NCBI GenBank assembly: GCA_023453125.1
Contig: JAEXUB010000272.1
Location: 15,392 to 79,391, forward strand
DNA: 64,000 bases
Source of the DNA: Bacteroidota bacterium
GTDB taxonomy: Bacteria > Bacteroidota > Ignavibacteria > Ignavibacteriales > Melioribacteraceae
Reading direction: 5' to 3'
The notes beneath the pieces are model-generated. The model saw only the letters and a list, made by a program, of their open reading frames with translations, ran no database searches and was not told where the DNA came from. Both the position numbers and the translations under genes were made by a program. Each line of letters starts with the position of its first letter. Within the stretch, counting starts at the first letter, position 1. Positions 27,013-36,052 of this stretch are shown here, piece after piece.

Positions 27013-28008
27013 ATGAGAAAAGGGGCTAAATATTTTATTGCGTTTTGCGGCATTTCTCTTTTAATTTTTTACCTCACTTCCTGCAGCCGGGAAACCTTTA
27101 TTAGCGAATCAAACAGTGACACTCCCCCTGCCCCACCCGAAGGACTTAGGGTTTTTGCCGCGCACGATGGAGCCGTTGGAATTGAATGGAATGGGAGTCA
27201 GGTAAATTCAATATTACGCTACAATATTTTCCGTTCTAAATTCCCAAATTATAATTTTAAAAAAGTGGGCTTTACAAACGAAACTCATTATATCGATTCC
27301 CCCCTATCTTATGATACCACTTATTATTACTATATAACAGCGACCGGCACAAATAATTATGAAAGCAATAACAGCATCACTGTAAACGCAAAACCGGTTA
27401 ATGCATATCCCCCCAAGAATATTTACGATATCAGCGTGTACGGTAAAAACACTGGGAGTTCAAAATTCATTAAGCTCTATTGGACCCCTCAGGAAGAATA
27501 TGATCTCAAAGAGTACCGGATTTATAGGTCACTCTTTCCTGATTTCTCAATCTCCCCCGATAAATTAATTGGTACAACCGGTTTTCCCTTCTTTGATGAT
27601 TACGGCGTTTCATTATTACAGACATATTATTACAAAATAATTGCGGTTGATAAAGGGAATCTTGAAAGTGATTATTCACCGGTTGTATCCGATCTTGTAC
27701 TCGAAAGCCCAATTTTAATTTATCCTGCAGACAACTCCGCCGTTAAAAACTTGAATAAGCTGCAGTTCCAGAGCTCCTATCCGGCCGGGATTTATAAAAT
27801 AATAATTCAGTCCAATGAGCTTTACGGAACAATTGCCGAATATAATCTTACGTCCAGCGAAATTAACAGGCCAATAACTCAGATTATTGACCCTGCAATT
27901 TTAACATCCTTCAAAAAATATTATTGGAGAGTTATTTCTTATACTCAGTCATTCAGCGAACCGAACAGCTATAGTCCCCTTTTCAGTTTTACTTACATTG
28001 CGGAATAA
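27013..28008 (+). CDS. Lipoprotein with fibronectin type III domains
   Basis: 331 residues with a type II signal peptide (lipobox LTSC at ~21-24). Two FN3-like domains are visible (~41-130 and ~135-230: PPAPPEGLRVFAAHDGAVGI ... YYYYITA; and YWTPQEEYDLKEYRIYR ... YYYKIIAVDKG), then a third beta-rich segment to the end. No enzymatic motif. It sits 4 bp ahead of an outer-membrane barrel gene, so the pair probably works together at the outer membrane. Function unknown. Confidence 0.8.
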   Translation: MRKGAKYFIAFCGISLLIFYLTSCSRETFISESNSDTPPAPPEGLRVFAAHDGAVGIEWNGSQVNSILRYNIFRSKFPNYNFKKVGFTNETHYIDSPLSYDTTYYYYITATGTNNYESNNSITVNAKPVNAYPPKNIYDISVYGKNTGSSKFIKLYWTPQEEYDLKEYRIYRSLFPDFSISPDKLIGTTGFPFFDDYGVSLLQTYYYKIIAVDKGNLESDYSPVVSDLVLESPILIYPADNSAVKNLNKLQFQSSYPAGIYKIIIQSNELYGTIAEYNLTSSEINRPITQIIDPAILTSFKKYYWRVISYTQSFSEPNSYSPLFSFTYIAE

Positions 28009-28011
28009 CCG

Positions 28012-29922
28012 GTGAAAAGCAGAAAGGTTAAATTCATTCTCTTCTTTTTCCTAATATTCGGATTAACGGGGACTTTAAGTGCTCAGGAGCTTATTGACAC
28101 AACATCATTCAGTATGCAGCAGTTTACCGAAAGGGGATTTTCAACAGGGGTGGATAAACAGCTAAACACCTATTTGTTTTCCAATTACCTTAAATACGGT
28201 ATCTCGGGGAAATATTTCTTCGGAGGAATAAAAGAAATATTCAATTCTACGATAGTAAACACTGCGCAAAAGAATATAAAAGATGAGCATAATCTTTTTG
28301 CGATAGGAGGCTACAGATTCAGCGAAAACCTTATTACCGGCATTACATTTAATAACATTTCATTTGCAGACGACAGGCAGACTCAAATAAATAAGACGTC
28401 ATTATTAAATACTAAATTATTTTTGCAGTATAACCCGTTAAATGGTGTTTCAATTACTCCCTTTGCAGGCTTTTCGAGCAACCAGCAGATTAATGAGTCG
28501 GACAACGGATTGATTTACGGGACTGACATCCGACTCAATTCATTAATGATAAGCGATTTCGAAGTAAATTCAATTGTAAAATTCCAGACTGAGGATATTG
28601 CGCCGAGAAGAAATCTTCTCAGGAATGCGGCATTAAACCTGACCAATAATTTTGAGGATAATTTCACAAACACCCTATCCGCCTCTTTTTCGGAACAAAG
28701 GAAGGATTTTTATTTTACTGCCGATGCGGCATCAGAAAACAATTCCGCCAATAATATCCAGAGCCGTACCGAAACTACTTATGCCATTCAAAACCGGTTC
28801 CGCTCTTTTCCGGTTTCAGAAGGTATTTCGGCAGAATTGGCCGGATCTCTCTACTGGAGGACAATTGACAGGGACACCCGATATAACGCAACAGGCGCTG
28901 CTTCCTCACTTAATTACGATACTCAGATAAATGAGCTTAAAATTGATCTGTCCGGAGGCTTGGAATACAAGTCTGATCTCATTAATTCCTCCTTAAAATT
29001 TTCATTCGCCCAATACGAAGAGAAGCACGAAGCCAGGAAAATCGAGGGAATTGATTATCTTATTTTTACGGATAGAGAAAAAGTTGAATTTAAGAAAAAT
29101 AACCAGGCCGAAACTGCCCTTCTCTCACTTATTACCACATTGCGGATTTCAGAAAACGATAATTTTGTCTTCAGTATTTTCCACCGTAAACTCAAATATG
29201 ATACCCCGAGCATCGAAAATTTTGACGACAGGGATGAATTGCTCACTATAGGGCGCCTCGGATATGAAAGAAAATTCAGTGATTTGTTAAAGATGACCTT
29301 TAATCTTGAAGGAAGCATGAACAAAATTGTTTATATCTTCTCGGAAAGAAGCTCAAATAATTCTATCAGGCGCTATTTAAAATTCTCAGCCGGCGAAACC
29401 TTTTCAAACGGAATCTTTACAACTAATAATGCCGCAGAAGTATCTGCAAATTATACCACATTCGACTATGAGTATCTAAATCCAAGCCTCAGGAGTTATT
29501 CTTTCAGGCAATTTATTGCGCGGGACTCATCGGCGTTTCAGGTGACACGAAAAGTAAGGCTTACATTCTACGGTTATATTAAGCTTTCGGAACAGGGGGA
29601 TTTCAGCTGGAGCAATTTCTCTGAACGCCCGGCCAGAATTTTAAATGAGAAACTGCTTGAGCCAAAAATCGGTTATTATGCGCCCGATTTTTCACTGGCC
29701 TGGGGTATACGTTATTTTGACCTTTTAATCTACAATGTAGGTCCGGATGAAGAAAAGCTTTTATCGAGTGAATACAGGAGTATCGGGCCGATTTCCGAAA
29801 TAAGATACAGAGTCTCTTCAAGGATCAATTTCACCTTCCTTGGGTGGTATGAATTTATTACGGGGGATAACCTGAAAAGGGAGGTCCCGAATCTTATTCT
29901 TAAACTGAATTGGCAGATATGA
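28012..29922 (+). CDS. Large outer-membrane beta-barrel protein, unknown function
   Basis: 636 residues with a signal peptide (to ~25, LSAQE) and repeated amphipathic strands across the whole length, ending NLILKLNWQI like a barrel's last strand. No plug domain or TonB box is visible, so it is not an ordinary TonB receptor. GTG start 4 bp after the FN3 lipoprotein stop; the signal peptide supports this start. Probably expressed and partnered with that lipoprotein. No family recognised. Confidence 0.72.
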   Translation: MKSRKVKFILFFFLIFGLTGTLSAQELIDTTSFSMQQFTERGFSTGVDKQLNTYLFSNYLKYGISGKYFFGGIKEIFNSTIVNTAQKNIKDEHNLFAIGGYRFSENLITGITFNNISFADDRQTQINKTSLLNTKLFLQYNPLNGVSITPFAGFSSNQQINESDNGLIYGTDIRLNSLMISDFEVNSIVKFQTEDIAPRRNLLRNAALNLTNNFEDNFTNTLSASFSEQRKDFYFTADAASENNSANNIQSRTETTYAIQNRFRSFPVSEGISAELAGSLYWRTIDRDTRYNATGAASSLNYDTQINELKIDLSGGLEYKSDLINSSLKFSFAQYEEKHEARKIEGIDYLIFTDREKVEFKKNNQAETALLSLITTLRISENDNFVFSIFHRKLKYDTPSIENFDDRDELLTIGRLGYERKFSDLLKMTFNLEGSMNKIVYIFSERSSNNSIRRYLKFSAGETFSNGIFTTNNAAEVSANYTTFDYEYLNPSLRSYSFRQFIARDSSAFQVTRKVRLTFYGYIKLSEQGDFSWSNFSERPARILNEKLLEPKIGYYAPDFSLAWGIRYFDLLIYNVGPDEEKLLSSEYRSIGPISEIRYRVSSRINFTFLGWYEFITGDNLKREVPNLILKLNWQI

Positions 29923-29937
29923 TTTTTCGATAAAAAA

Positions 29938-29969
29938 CTTGAATTACAAGCGTTCTAATTATATATTTT
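29938..29969 (+). promoter_or_regulatory. Possible promoter of the RsbW-like gene
   Basis: CTTG (29938-29941), 20-bp spacer, TATATTTT (29962-29969): one mismatch in each box of the TTTG/TAnnTTTG pattern. It also reads as TTGAAT-17-TATATT in sigma-70 terms. It lies about 30 bp before the start codon. Confidence 0.3.
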
Positions 29970-29999
29970 TAATATTGAAATAATTGAATAAGTGAAGAT

Positions 30000-30413
30000 T
30001 TGAGAGAAAAAATATACAGCAAAGAATTTCCCAGCGATCCGGAACTTTTACCCGAAGCAGAGGAATATATATTAAATATTGCCCGGGAAATTAATCTCGA
30101 TCAGGAAAAGTTTAACCACCTCACACTTGCTTTCTCGGAAGCAGCCGCCAATTCTATAGTGCACGGAAACAAATCGGATAAGAACAAAATCGTGAAAATC
30201 ACTGTTACAGTAGATAACGATACGATGACTATCAGCCTTAAAGACCAGGGAGAAGGATTCAAAGTTGAAGAAGTACCCGATCCTACAGCACCGGAAAATA
30301 TTCTTAAGGATCATGGACGGGGTATTCATATTATGAAATCCTTTCTGCAGGAATTAAAGTATGTTTTCACCCCTGACGGGACTGAAACAATCCTTGTAGT
30401 ATCGCTGCGGTAG
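30000..30413 (+). CDS. RsbW-like ATP-binding protein (anti-sigma/serine kinase family)
   Basis: 137-residue stand-alone HATPase_c_2 domain. N box SEAAANSIVHGNK, G1 box DQGEGF, and GRGIHIMKSF near the C-terminus; no phospho-His domain. This is the size and motif set of RsbW/SpoIIAB-type serine kinases that bind sigma factors or phosphorylate STAS antagonists. TTG start at 30000; a nearby GTG (29992) is out of frame. No sigma factor, STAS or PP2C gene lies in the window, so its partner must be encoded elsewhere. Confidence 0.85.
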   Translation: MREKIYSKEFPSDPELLPEAEEYILNIAREINLDQEKFNHLTLAFSEAAANSIVHGNKSDKNKIVKITVTVDNDTMTISLKDQGEGFKVEEVPDPTAPENILKDHGRGIHIMKSFLQELKYVFTPDGTETILVVSLR

Positions 30414-30479
30414 TCATATTCCGGTTTTTCGATTTACTATAAATATCAAATCATATATCTATAATAAAATGGAGTAATG

Positions 30480-31445
30480 ATGGCTCGTAAGAAAATTGCC
30501 CTTATAGGAGGCGGCCAGATTGGCGGCGTTCTTGCTCAATTAATTGCTATGAAAGAACTCGGCGACGTTGTAATGTATGATATCGTCGAAGATCTCCCTT
30601 CAGGTAAAATGCTCGATATTGCCGAAGCATCAAGAATTGAAGGTTTCGATATCAATCTTAAAGGTACAAACAATTATGCCGATATTGAAGGATCCGATAT
30701 TGTTATTGTTACTGCCGGGCTCCCCAGAAAACCGGGTATGAGCCGTGACGACCTTTTAACCACAAATGCACAGATTATGAAAACCGTTGCGGAGAATGTG
30801 AAAAAATATGCCCCCAATTCTATTGCCATTATCATTTCAAATCCTCTTGACGCAATGGTAACTTTATTCCAGAAGGTAACCGGATTCCCTACAAATAGAG
30901 TAATTGGACAGGCAGGAGTACTTGATTCTTCCAGATTCTCCACATTTATTGCATGGGAATTAGGAGTTTCTGTTAAAGATGTTAATGCCATGGTTCTCGG
31001 CGGACACGGCGATACGATGGTTCCTCTTGTACGTTATGCCAACGTTAACGGAATGCCGGTTATGGAACAGCTCGAGAGAAAATACAAAGACGCCGCAAAG
31101 GCAAAAGAAGTAATGGATGCAATTGTAAACCGCACAAAGATGGCCGGCGGCGAAATTGTAAAACTGCTTAAAACAGGTTCAGCGTTCTATTCCCCTGCAT
31201 CTGCCGCTGTAGCAATGGCTGAAGCCATTATTAAGGACCAGAACAGGATTCTCCCGGTCTGCGCTTACCTCAAAGGGGAATTCGGCGTTAACGGCTATTA
31301 TGTTGGCGTACCTGCAGTTTTAGGCGCAAATGGAATTGAAAACGTAGTTGAATTAGCTCTTAACGAACAGGAACAGGCAGAACTGACCAATTCGGTGAAT
31401 GCGGTTAAAGAACTGGTCGGCGCTATGGAAAATCTGGGATTCTAA
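30480..31445 (+). CDS. mdh: Malate dehydrogenase
   Basis: NAD-dependent malate/oxaloacetate interconversion in the TCA cycle. ~321 residues. The nucleotide-binding motif is [11 protein letters not shown], with catalytic-loop Arg pair [20 protein letters not shown], and the active-site His in [12 protein letters not shown]. The LDH-like MDH type common in Bacteroidota. Of two adjacent ATGs (30477, 30480) I chose the second because GGAG at 30471-30474 is then 5 bp away. A strong bidirectional hairpin follows. Confidence 0.95.
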   Translation: MARKKIALIGGGQIGGVLAQLIAMKELGDVVMYDIVEDLPSGKMLDIAEASRIEGFDINLKGTNNYADIEGSDIVIVTAGLPRKPGMSRDDLLTTNAQIMKTVAENVKKYAPNSIAIIISNPLDAMVTLFQKVTGFPTNRVIGQAGVLDSSRFSTFIAWELGVSVKDVNAMVLGGHGDTMVPLVRYANVNGMPVMEQLERKYKDAAKAKEVMDAIVNRTKMAGGEIVKLLKTGSAFYSPASAAVAMAEAIIKDQNRILPVCAYLKGEFGVNGYYVGVPAVLGANGIENVVELALNEQEQAELTNSVNAVKELVGAMENLGF

Positions 31446-31471
31446 AACAGGAATCGAAGATGTTTAAAATA

Positions 31472-31499
31472 AAAACCCTCTCCAATTGGAGAGGGTTTT
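31472..31499. terminator. Bidirectional terminator between mdh and rpmA
   Basis: 12-bp perfect stem AAAACCCTCTCC / GGAGAGGGTTTT with an AATT loop. A-rich left and T-rich right flanks let it serve mdh (+) and rpmA (-), which converge here. Confidence 0.9.
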
Positions 31500-31524
31500 C
31501 TGTATAAACAAAATCTGAATTATC

Positions 31525-31788
31525 TTAGTTGACTGAAGGTTCGTAAACGCTGATATATTTTCTGTTGTCTTTCTTAACTTCGAATTTAATCACGCCGTCA
31601 ATTTTTGCAAACAGAGTATCGTCTTTGCCTCTACCAACGTTAACGCCGGCATGGAATTTTGTGCCTTTCTGACGAACGAGGATTGTGCCTGCTGGAACAG
31701 ATTCTCCGCCAAAGCGCTTTACGCCCAAATATTGCGGATTACTATCGCGACCGTTTCTTGATGAACCTTGACCTTTCTTATGTGCCAT
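31525..31788 (-). CDS. rpmA: 50S ribosomal protein L27
   Basis: 87 residues beginning [17 protein letters not shown], the universal L27 N-terminus that reaches the peptidyl-transferase centre; no cleavable N-terminal extension of the Firmicutes type. [21 protein letters not shown] is conserved. It is preceded 19 bp upstream by rplU, the usual rplU-rpmA order. The start has an AAGGAG-type site. Confidence 0.98.
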   Translation of the reverse strand: MAHKKGQGSSRNGRDSNPQYLGVKRFGGESVPAGTILVRQKGTKFHAGVNVGRGKDDTLFAKIDGVIKFEVKKDNRKYISVYEPSVN

Positions 31789-31807
31789 AATAAAACTCCT
31801 TCGAATT

Positions 31808-32116
31808 CTATCCTATTTTTGTTACTTCAATTCTGGTTAACTGCTGACGGTGACCTTTTAATCTTCTATAAGATTTTCTGCGTTTCTTTTTGAAGACAAT
31901 CACTTTATCGTCTTTAACATGTTCTAAAACCGTGGCCATAACCTTAACACCGTTAACAAGGGGTGAGCCGATTTTGGTTTCGGTATCTGTTGAGAGCAAT
32001 AAAACCTTATCCAATGTAATATTACTGCTAGGTTCAGCTTTAAGTTTAGGAACATAATACTTCTTGTTCTCAGTTACCTTAAATTGTTGACCTGCTATAT
32101 CAACAATTGCAAACAT
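31808..32116 (-). CDS. rplU: 50S ribosomal protein L21
   Basis: 102 residues from the ATG at 32116 ([14 protein letters not shown]), with C-terminal [18 protein letters not shown] typical of L21. GGAGGA lies immediately upstream. A longer in-frame version from a TTG at 32128 would consume this site and is rejected. First gene of the rplU-rpmA pair; a good candidate promoter lies 35 bp upstream. Confidence 0.97.
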   Translation of the reverse strand: MFAIVDIAGQQFKVTENKKYYVPKLKAEPSSNITLDKVLLLSTDTETKIGSPLVNGVKVMATVLEHVKDDKVIVFKKKRRKSYRRLKGHRQQLTRIEVTKIG

Positions 32117-32150
32117 CAAATCCTCCAAATTTCTAAAAACTTTAGGGTTT

Positions 32151-32182
32151 CAAATGTATAAAATACGCCGCTTAAAGTCAAA
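32151..32182 (-). promoter_or_regulatory. Bacteroidetes-type promoter of rplU-rpmA
   Basis: On the minus strand: TTTG (32182-32179), exactly 20 bp, then TACATTTG (32158-32151). Both boxes match the Bacteroidota TTTG / TAnnTTTG consensus perfectly. A sigma-70 reading of the same site (TTGACT) is weaker in its -10. Confidence 0.6.
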
Positions 32183-32218
32183 TATTTAACTATATTTAAA
32201 TATTTCCCTTCTAATTCT

Positions 32219-33250
32219 CTATTTTTTAAGGGTAAATGAGAATTCGGAACCCTCACCATATTGGCTTTTAACCGCTACTTTTGAACCGTGAGCCTCAATT
32301 ATATGCTTTACAATGGCTAATCCGAGCCCTGTTCCCCCTATTTCTCGAGAACGGGCTTTGTCAACCCGGTAAAATCTTTCAAATACCCGGGGCAGGTCTT
32401 CTTCAGGTATGCCAATTCCGCTGTCTTTTACAGTAATTTTGGCAGATTTGTTCATTTCCTCAACAATAATCGAAATTTCCCCTTTTTCGGTGTATTTTAA
32501 TGCATTTGTAAGCAAATTAACAAAAACCTGACGCAGCCTGTCTCTATCTCCGAATAGCATTAAATCGCTCCTGACAGGCAAATAATTGATTTGGAGTCCC
32601 TTTGCCGAGGCTGCCGGTGTAAAATCCCCTATAATCTCTTCAATATATTCGCCAAAATGAAAATAGCGGAAACTCATCTTCATCTGTCCCGATTCGATCA
32701 TAGATATATCAATCAGGTCGTTAAGGAGATTGTTCAGATTCTGAGTGTGATTATTTGCCTTTTCGAGAAAACTCATATTTACTTTGGGGTCGTTAACCGC
32801 TCCGCCAAGCAGAGTCTCTATAAATCCCTGTATTGCAAATATCGGCGTCCTTAATTCGTGCGACACGCTTCCAAGAAATTCTGTGCGGACCTGCTCAAGC
32901 TTTTTCATGCTGGCTATGTCATTCTGAGTCCTTATGAACATTTTCTTTATTTCGTCTTCCAGTTCTTTAAGGCTTCCGCCAAGTTTTATATCCCCGTCCG
33001 ATTTTAATTCGTTTTTCCTGATAAGCCTTATAATCTGTTTAACGCTATTAATTTCCTTATTCCTTTTCTCCCCCATCCGGTAGGCAAGAAACAGGTTTGC
33101 GGCAATAATGCAAATTAGCAGGTAAATCCTGCTGAGATCCTGAGGCTGGACTGCAAAGAAGAATCCGAAATAAATTATTGCGTCTGCAATAAGAAGATAC
33201 GGAAGATATACCAGCGAAGAGATATAATGAGATTTAAGATTATTCCACAT
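32219..33250 (-). CDS. PhoR-like sensor histidine kinase
   Basis: Membrane kinase with two N-terminal helices (~9-29 and ~36-54) separated by a very short loop, so there is no periplasmic sensor domain. A linker follows, then HisKA with phospho-His in SVSHELRTPIFA, the N box (NLLTNALKYT), G1 DSGIGI and G2 GGTGLGLAIVKHI. I chose the ATG at 33250 (MWNNLKSHY); it overlaps the upstream regulator gene by 11 bases, consistent with coupling. A longer start at 33286 would reach further into the regulator. The signal is probably intramembrane or delivered by a partner protein, as in PhoR-PstSCAB/PhoU. Confidence 0.9.
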   Translation of the reverse strand: MWNNLKSHYISSLVYLPYLLIADAIIYFGFFFAVQPQDLSRIYLLICIIAANLFLAYRMGEKRNKEINSVKQIIRLIRKNELKSDGDIKLGGSLKELEDEIKKMFIRTQNDIASMKKLEQVRTEFLGSVSHELRTPIFAIQGFIETLLGGAVNDPKVNMSFLEKANNHTQNLNNLLNDLIDISMIESGQMKMSFRYFHFGEYIEEIIGDFTPAASAKGLQINYLPVRSDLMLFGDRDRLRQVFVNLLTNALKYTEKGEISIIVEEMNKSAKITVKDSGIGIPEEDLPRVFERFYRVDKARSREIGGTGLGLAIVKHIIEAHGSKVAVKSQYGEGSEFSFTLKK

Positions 33251-33929
33251 TTTTAAACCGGTAGCCGACTCCCTTAATGGTTTCAATCAAATCGGCCTCC
33301 CTGCCCAGTTTTTCCCTTATTTTCCTAACGTGAACATCTACCGTCCTGTCTACAACCAGAACATCGTTTCCCCAAATTTCGCTTAATATCTTGTCCCTGT
33401 GAAATACTTTACCGGGACTGGCAGCCAGATATGCGAGTATTTCAAATTCTTTTCTCGGGAATACAATCAGCTCGCCACTGACCTTTACCGTATACTGTTC
33501 CCTGTCAATTTCCAACGGACCAATATTAATGTGAGCTTTGTTTTTCTCTTCCGATTCGGCGGTAGTTCTGCGGAGATTTGCCTTAACGCGGGCAATAAAT
33601 TTTTTAGGCGAAATAGGCTTGGTAATATAATCGTCGGCACCGAGGGAAAGCCCGTGAACCTCATCCATTTCGCTTATCTTGGCAGTCAGAAATAGAACAG
33701 GAACCGTTTTAAATGCTTCAATCTCCCTTATTTTAGAGCACGTCTCATAACCGTTCATTTTGGGCATTAACACATCAAGAACTATCAGGTCCGGCTTCTC
33801 CGCAAGCATTTCCAATGCCTTTTCTCCATTATTGGCCGAAATTACATTATAGCCTTCCTGAACAAGATTGTATTCAAGGAATTCAATTATATCCTTTTCG
33901 TCATCAACCAACAGGATTTTCTGTTTCAT
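33240..33929 (-). CDS. OmpR/PhoB-family response regulator
   Basis: 229 residues. The receiver has D9/D10, phospho-acceptor D52 in LIVLDVLMP and K104-region FITKPIS-type motif (YITKPISPKK). The C-terminal winged helix has the RKEFEILAYLAASPGKVFHRD and DRTVDVHVRKIREKLG signatures of OmpR/PhoB. It is directly upstream of its kinase and 10 bp downstream of dxs. A PhoB-like role is suggested by overall similarity, but no phosphate transport genes are nearby. Confidence 0.93.
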   Translation of the reverse strand: MKQKILLVDDEKDIIEFLEYNLVQEGYNVISANNGEKALEMLAEKPDLIVLDVLMPKMNGYETCSKIREIEAFKTVPVLFLTAKISEMDEVHGLSLGADDYITKPISPKKFIARVKANLRRTTAESEEKNKAHINIGPLEIDREQYTVKVSGELIVFPRKEFEILAYLAASPGKVFHRDKILSEIWGNDVLVVDRTVDVHVRKIREKLGREADLIETIKGVGYRFKNVE

Positions 33930-33939
33930 CTATTCCCTT

Positions 33940-35826
33940 CTATTTAATAAATTCTGCAATCCTTACGGCAATGCCTTCAGCATCAAGGCGAAGTAATTTA
34001 TGAAGCTCGGCCTGAGTGCCGTGGTCAATAAATTTGTCCGGAAGCCCCAAAATGAGGAGATCCGATTTATAATTATTTGCGCTCATAAATTCAGCAACAC
34101 CGGCGCCGAACCCTCCTACAACCGAGTTTTCTTCAACAGTCACTATCTTCTTAAAACTACCAGATACTTTTGCTAGCATTTCCTCATCGAGAGGCTTTGC
34201 AAACCGCATATTTACAACCTGCGTGCTTATTCCTTTTTCGGAGAGAATTTTTTCAGCTTTTACCGAATTATTAACCATGCTTCCTAATGCGAGAAGGCAA
34301 ACATCTTTACCTTCTTTCAGTATTTCAGATTTGCCCTGTTCAATCGATTCAAATCCTTCTTTCATTTCAACGCCTAAAGCCGAGCCTCGCGGGTACCTTA
34401 TTGCTACAGGCCCTTTGATACAATTAATAGCGGTATGAAGCATATCCCTAAGCTCCGATTCATCTTTGGGGGCCATAATAGTCATTCCCGGTATATGGCG
34501 CAGAAAGCTAATGTCGAATGTTCCGTGATGAGTCGGCCCGTCGGCTCCTACAAGGCCGGCTCTGTCAAGAATAAAAACCACGTGCAGCTTCTGTAATGCA
34601 ACGTCGTGAATAATCTGGTCGAAACCTCTCTGCAGAAAAGTTGAATAAATTGCCACTACAGGAATAACCCCCTGTGTTGCCATTCCCGCGGCAAATGTAA
34701 CAGCATGTTCTTCAGCAATTCCAACATCAAAAAAGCGTTCGGGCATTTCTTTTGCAAGATAATCAAGTCCGGTACCATCCGGCATTGCCGCAGTTATTCC
34801 TATTACAAGAGGATTTTCCCTGCATATCTGGACAAGCGATTCTCCGAAAATCTTAGTGTAAGAAGGGACATTCGATTTCTTAAGAGCCTCTCCGGTAAGC
34901 TTATCGAAGGGGGTGGCAGCGTGAAGCCTTTGAACATCATCCTCAGCGGGTTTATATCCTTTCCCCTTTTCGCTTGTAACATGGACTAGTATTGGCCCTT
35001 TTAAATCTTTTATATGTTCGAATATTTTAATCAGCTCACCAATATTATGCCCGTTGATTGGACCGAAATAGCGGAAACCGAGAGCCTCAAAAAGCATTCC
35101 AGGGGTAAGCATAGCTTTAATACCGACTTCGAACCGGGCTGTAACTTTCCTTATCCTGTCACCGAAATTATCCAGCTTCCCGGTAAGGTCCCAGATTGCC
35201 CCTTTAAGCTTATTATACTCGGGATGCGCAATCATTTCACTGAAATAATTTGATATCTGCCAGACATTCTTGGCAATAGACATTCTGTTGTCATTAAGCA
35301 CTACAATAATATCGGTCTTAAGGTATCCGGCGTTATTCATTGCTTCGTAAGCCATACCCCCCGTCATTGCGCCGTCTCCGATAACGGCAATAACTTTCTT
35401 TTTTTCTTTTCTCACATCACGCGCAGCAGCAATTCCCAATGCAGCGGATATGGATGTAGAAGCATGCCCCGCCCCGAATGCATCATATTCGCTTTCGGTG
35501 CGTTTAAGGAATCCGCTTATTCCGTTCATCTGTCGTATTGTTGGAAGCTGGTCCCTTCTGCCGGTTATTATTTTATGGGGATAAGCCTGATGCCCTGTGT
35601 CCCAGACAATCTGGTCATTCGGTGTATCAAAAACTTTATGCAATGCAACAGTAAGTTCAACAGTACCAAGTCCGCCGCCGAAATGCCCCCCTATTTCCGA
35701 AATTACATCCACCATATATTCCCTTATTTCGGTACATAGTGTGCGCAATTCGACTATATTCAGATTCTTAATATCTTTTGGAGAATCTATTTTAAACAAT
35801 ATTTTGTATTTCTCTTTATCTACCAT
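33940..35826 (-). CDS. dxs: 1-deoxy-D-xylulose-5-phosphate synthase
   Basis: First enzyme of the MEP isoprenoid pathway: pyruvate plus glyceraldehyde-3-phosphate gives DXP, with thiamine diphosphate. 628 residues from the ATG at 35826. The ThDP motif is GDGAMTGGMAYEAMNN; also conserved are GHQAYPHKIITGR, EEHAVTFAAGMA and DRAGLVGADGPTHHG. An upstream in-frame ATG at 35859 lies inside xseB and is rejected. It follows xseB by 8 bp, and the two-component pair follows it. Isoprenoids feed menaquinone, used by the cytochrome b proteins here. Confidence 0.97.
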   Translation of the reverse strand: MVDKEKYKILFKIDSPKDIKNLNIVELRTLCTEIREYMVDVISEIGGHFGGGLGTVELTVALHKVFDTPNDQIVWDTGHQAYPHKIITGRRDQLPTIRQMNGISGFLKRTESEYDAFGAGHASTSISAALGIAAARDVRKEKKKVIAVIGDGAMTGGMAYEAMNNAGYLKTDIIVVLNDNRMSIAKNVWQISNYFSEMIAHPEYNKLKGAIWDLTGKLDNFGDRIRKVTARFEVGIKAMLTPGMLFEALGFRYFGPINGHNIGELIKIFEHIKDLKGPILVHVTSEKGKGYKPAEDDVQRLHAATPFDKLTGEALKKSNVPSYTKIFGESLVQICRENPLVIGITAAMPDGTGLDYLAKEMPERFFDVGIAEEHAVTFAAGMATQGVIPVVAIYSTFLQRGFDQIIHDVALQKLHVVFILDRAGLVGADGPTHHGTFDISFLRHIPGMTIMAPKDESELRDMLHTAINCIKGPVAIRYPRGSALGVEMKEGFESIEQGKSEILKEGKDVCLLALGSMVNNSVKAEKILSEKGISTQVVNMRFAKPLDEEMLAKVSGSFKKIVTVEENSVVGGFGAGVAEFMSANNYKSDLLILGLPDKFIDHGTQAELHKLLRLDAEGIAVRIAEFIK

Positions 35827-35833
35827 TTTTATT

Positions 35834-36052
35834 CTATATGTTGTTAAGATCGTTTTCAATTTCTTTTTTTAATTCTGTTACTTTAAGTTCCGCATCTTTT
35901 AAAACCGAATAACAGTATTTAGAGAGCTTTATCCCCTCTTCGTAAAGCTCTATCGATTTTTCCAATCCTGCTTCTTCCGATTCAAGAAGATCGGAAATTT
36001 CCTGAAGCCTCTTTAATGATTCTTCAAACGATAATTCTTTTTTCTTACCCAT
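35834..36052 (-). CDS. xseB: Exodeoxyribonuclease VII small subunit
   Basis: 72 residues, typical XseB: FEESLKRLQEISDLLESEE then LEKSIELYEEGIKLSKYC, a two-helix protein that binds the large subunit. It overlaps the end of xseA by 8 bases and sits 8 bp before dxs; xseA-xseB-dxs is a common bacterial order. Confidence 0.95.
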   Translation of the reverse strand: MGKKKELSFEESLKRLQEISDLLESEEAGLEKSIELYEEGIKLSKYCYSVLKDAELKVTELKKEIENDLNNI

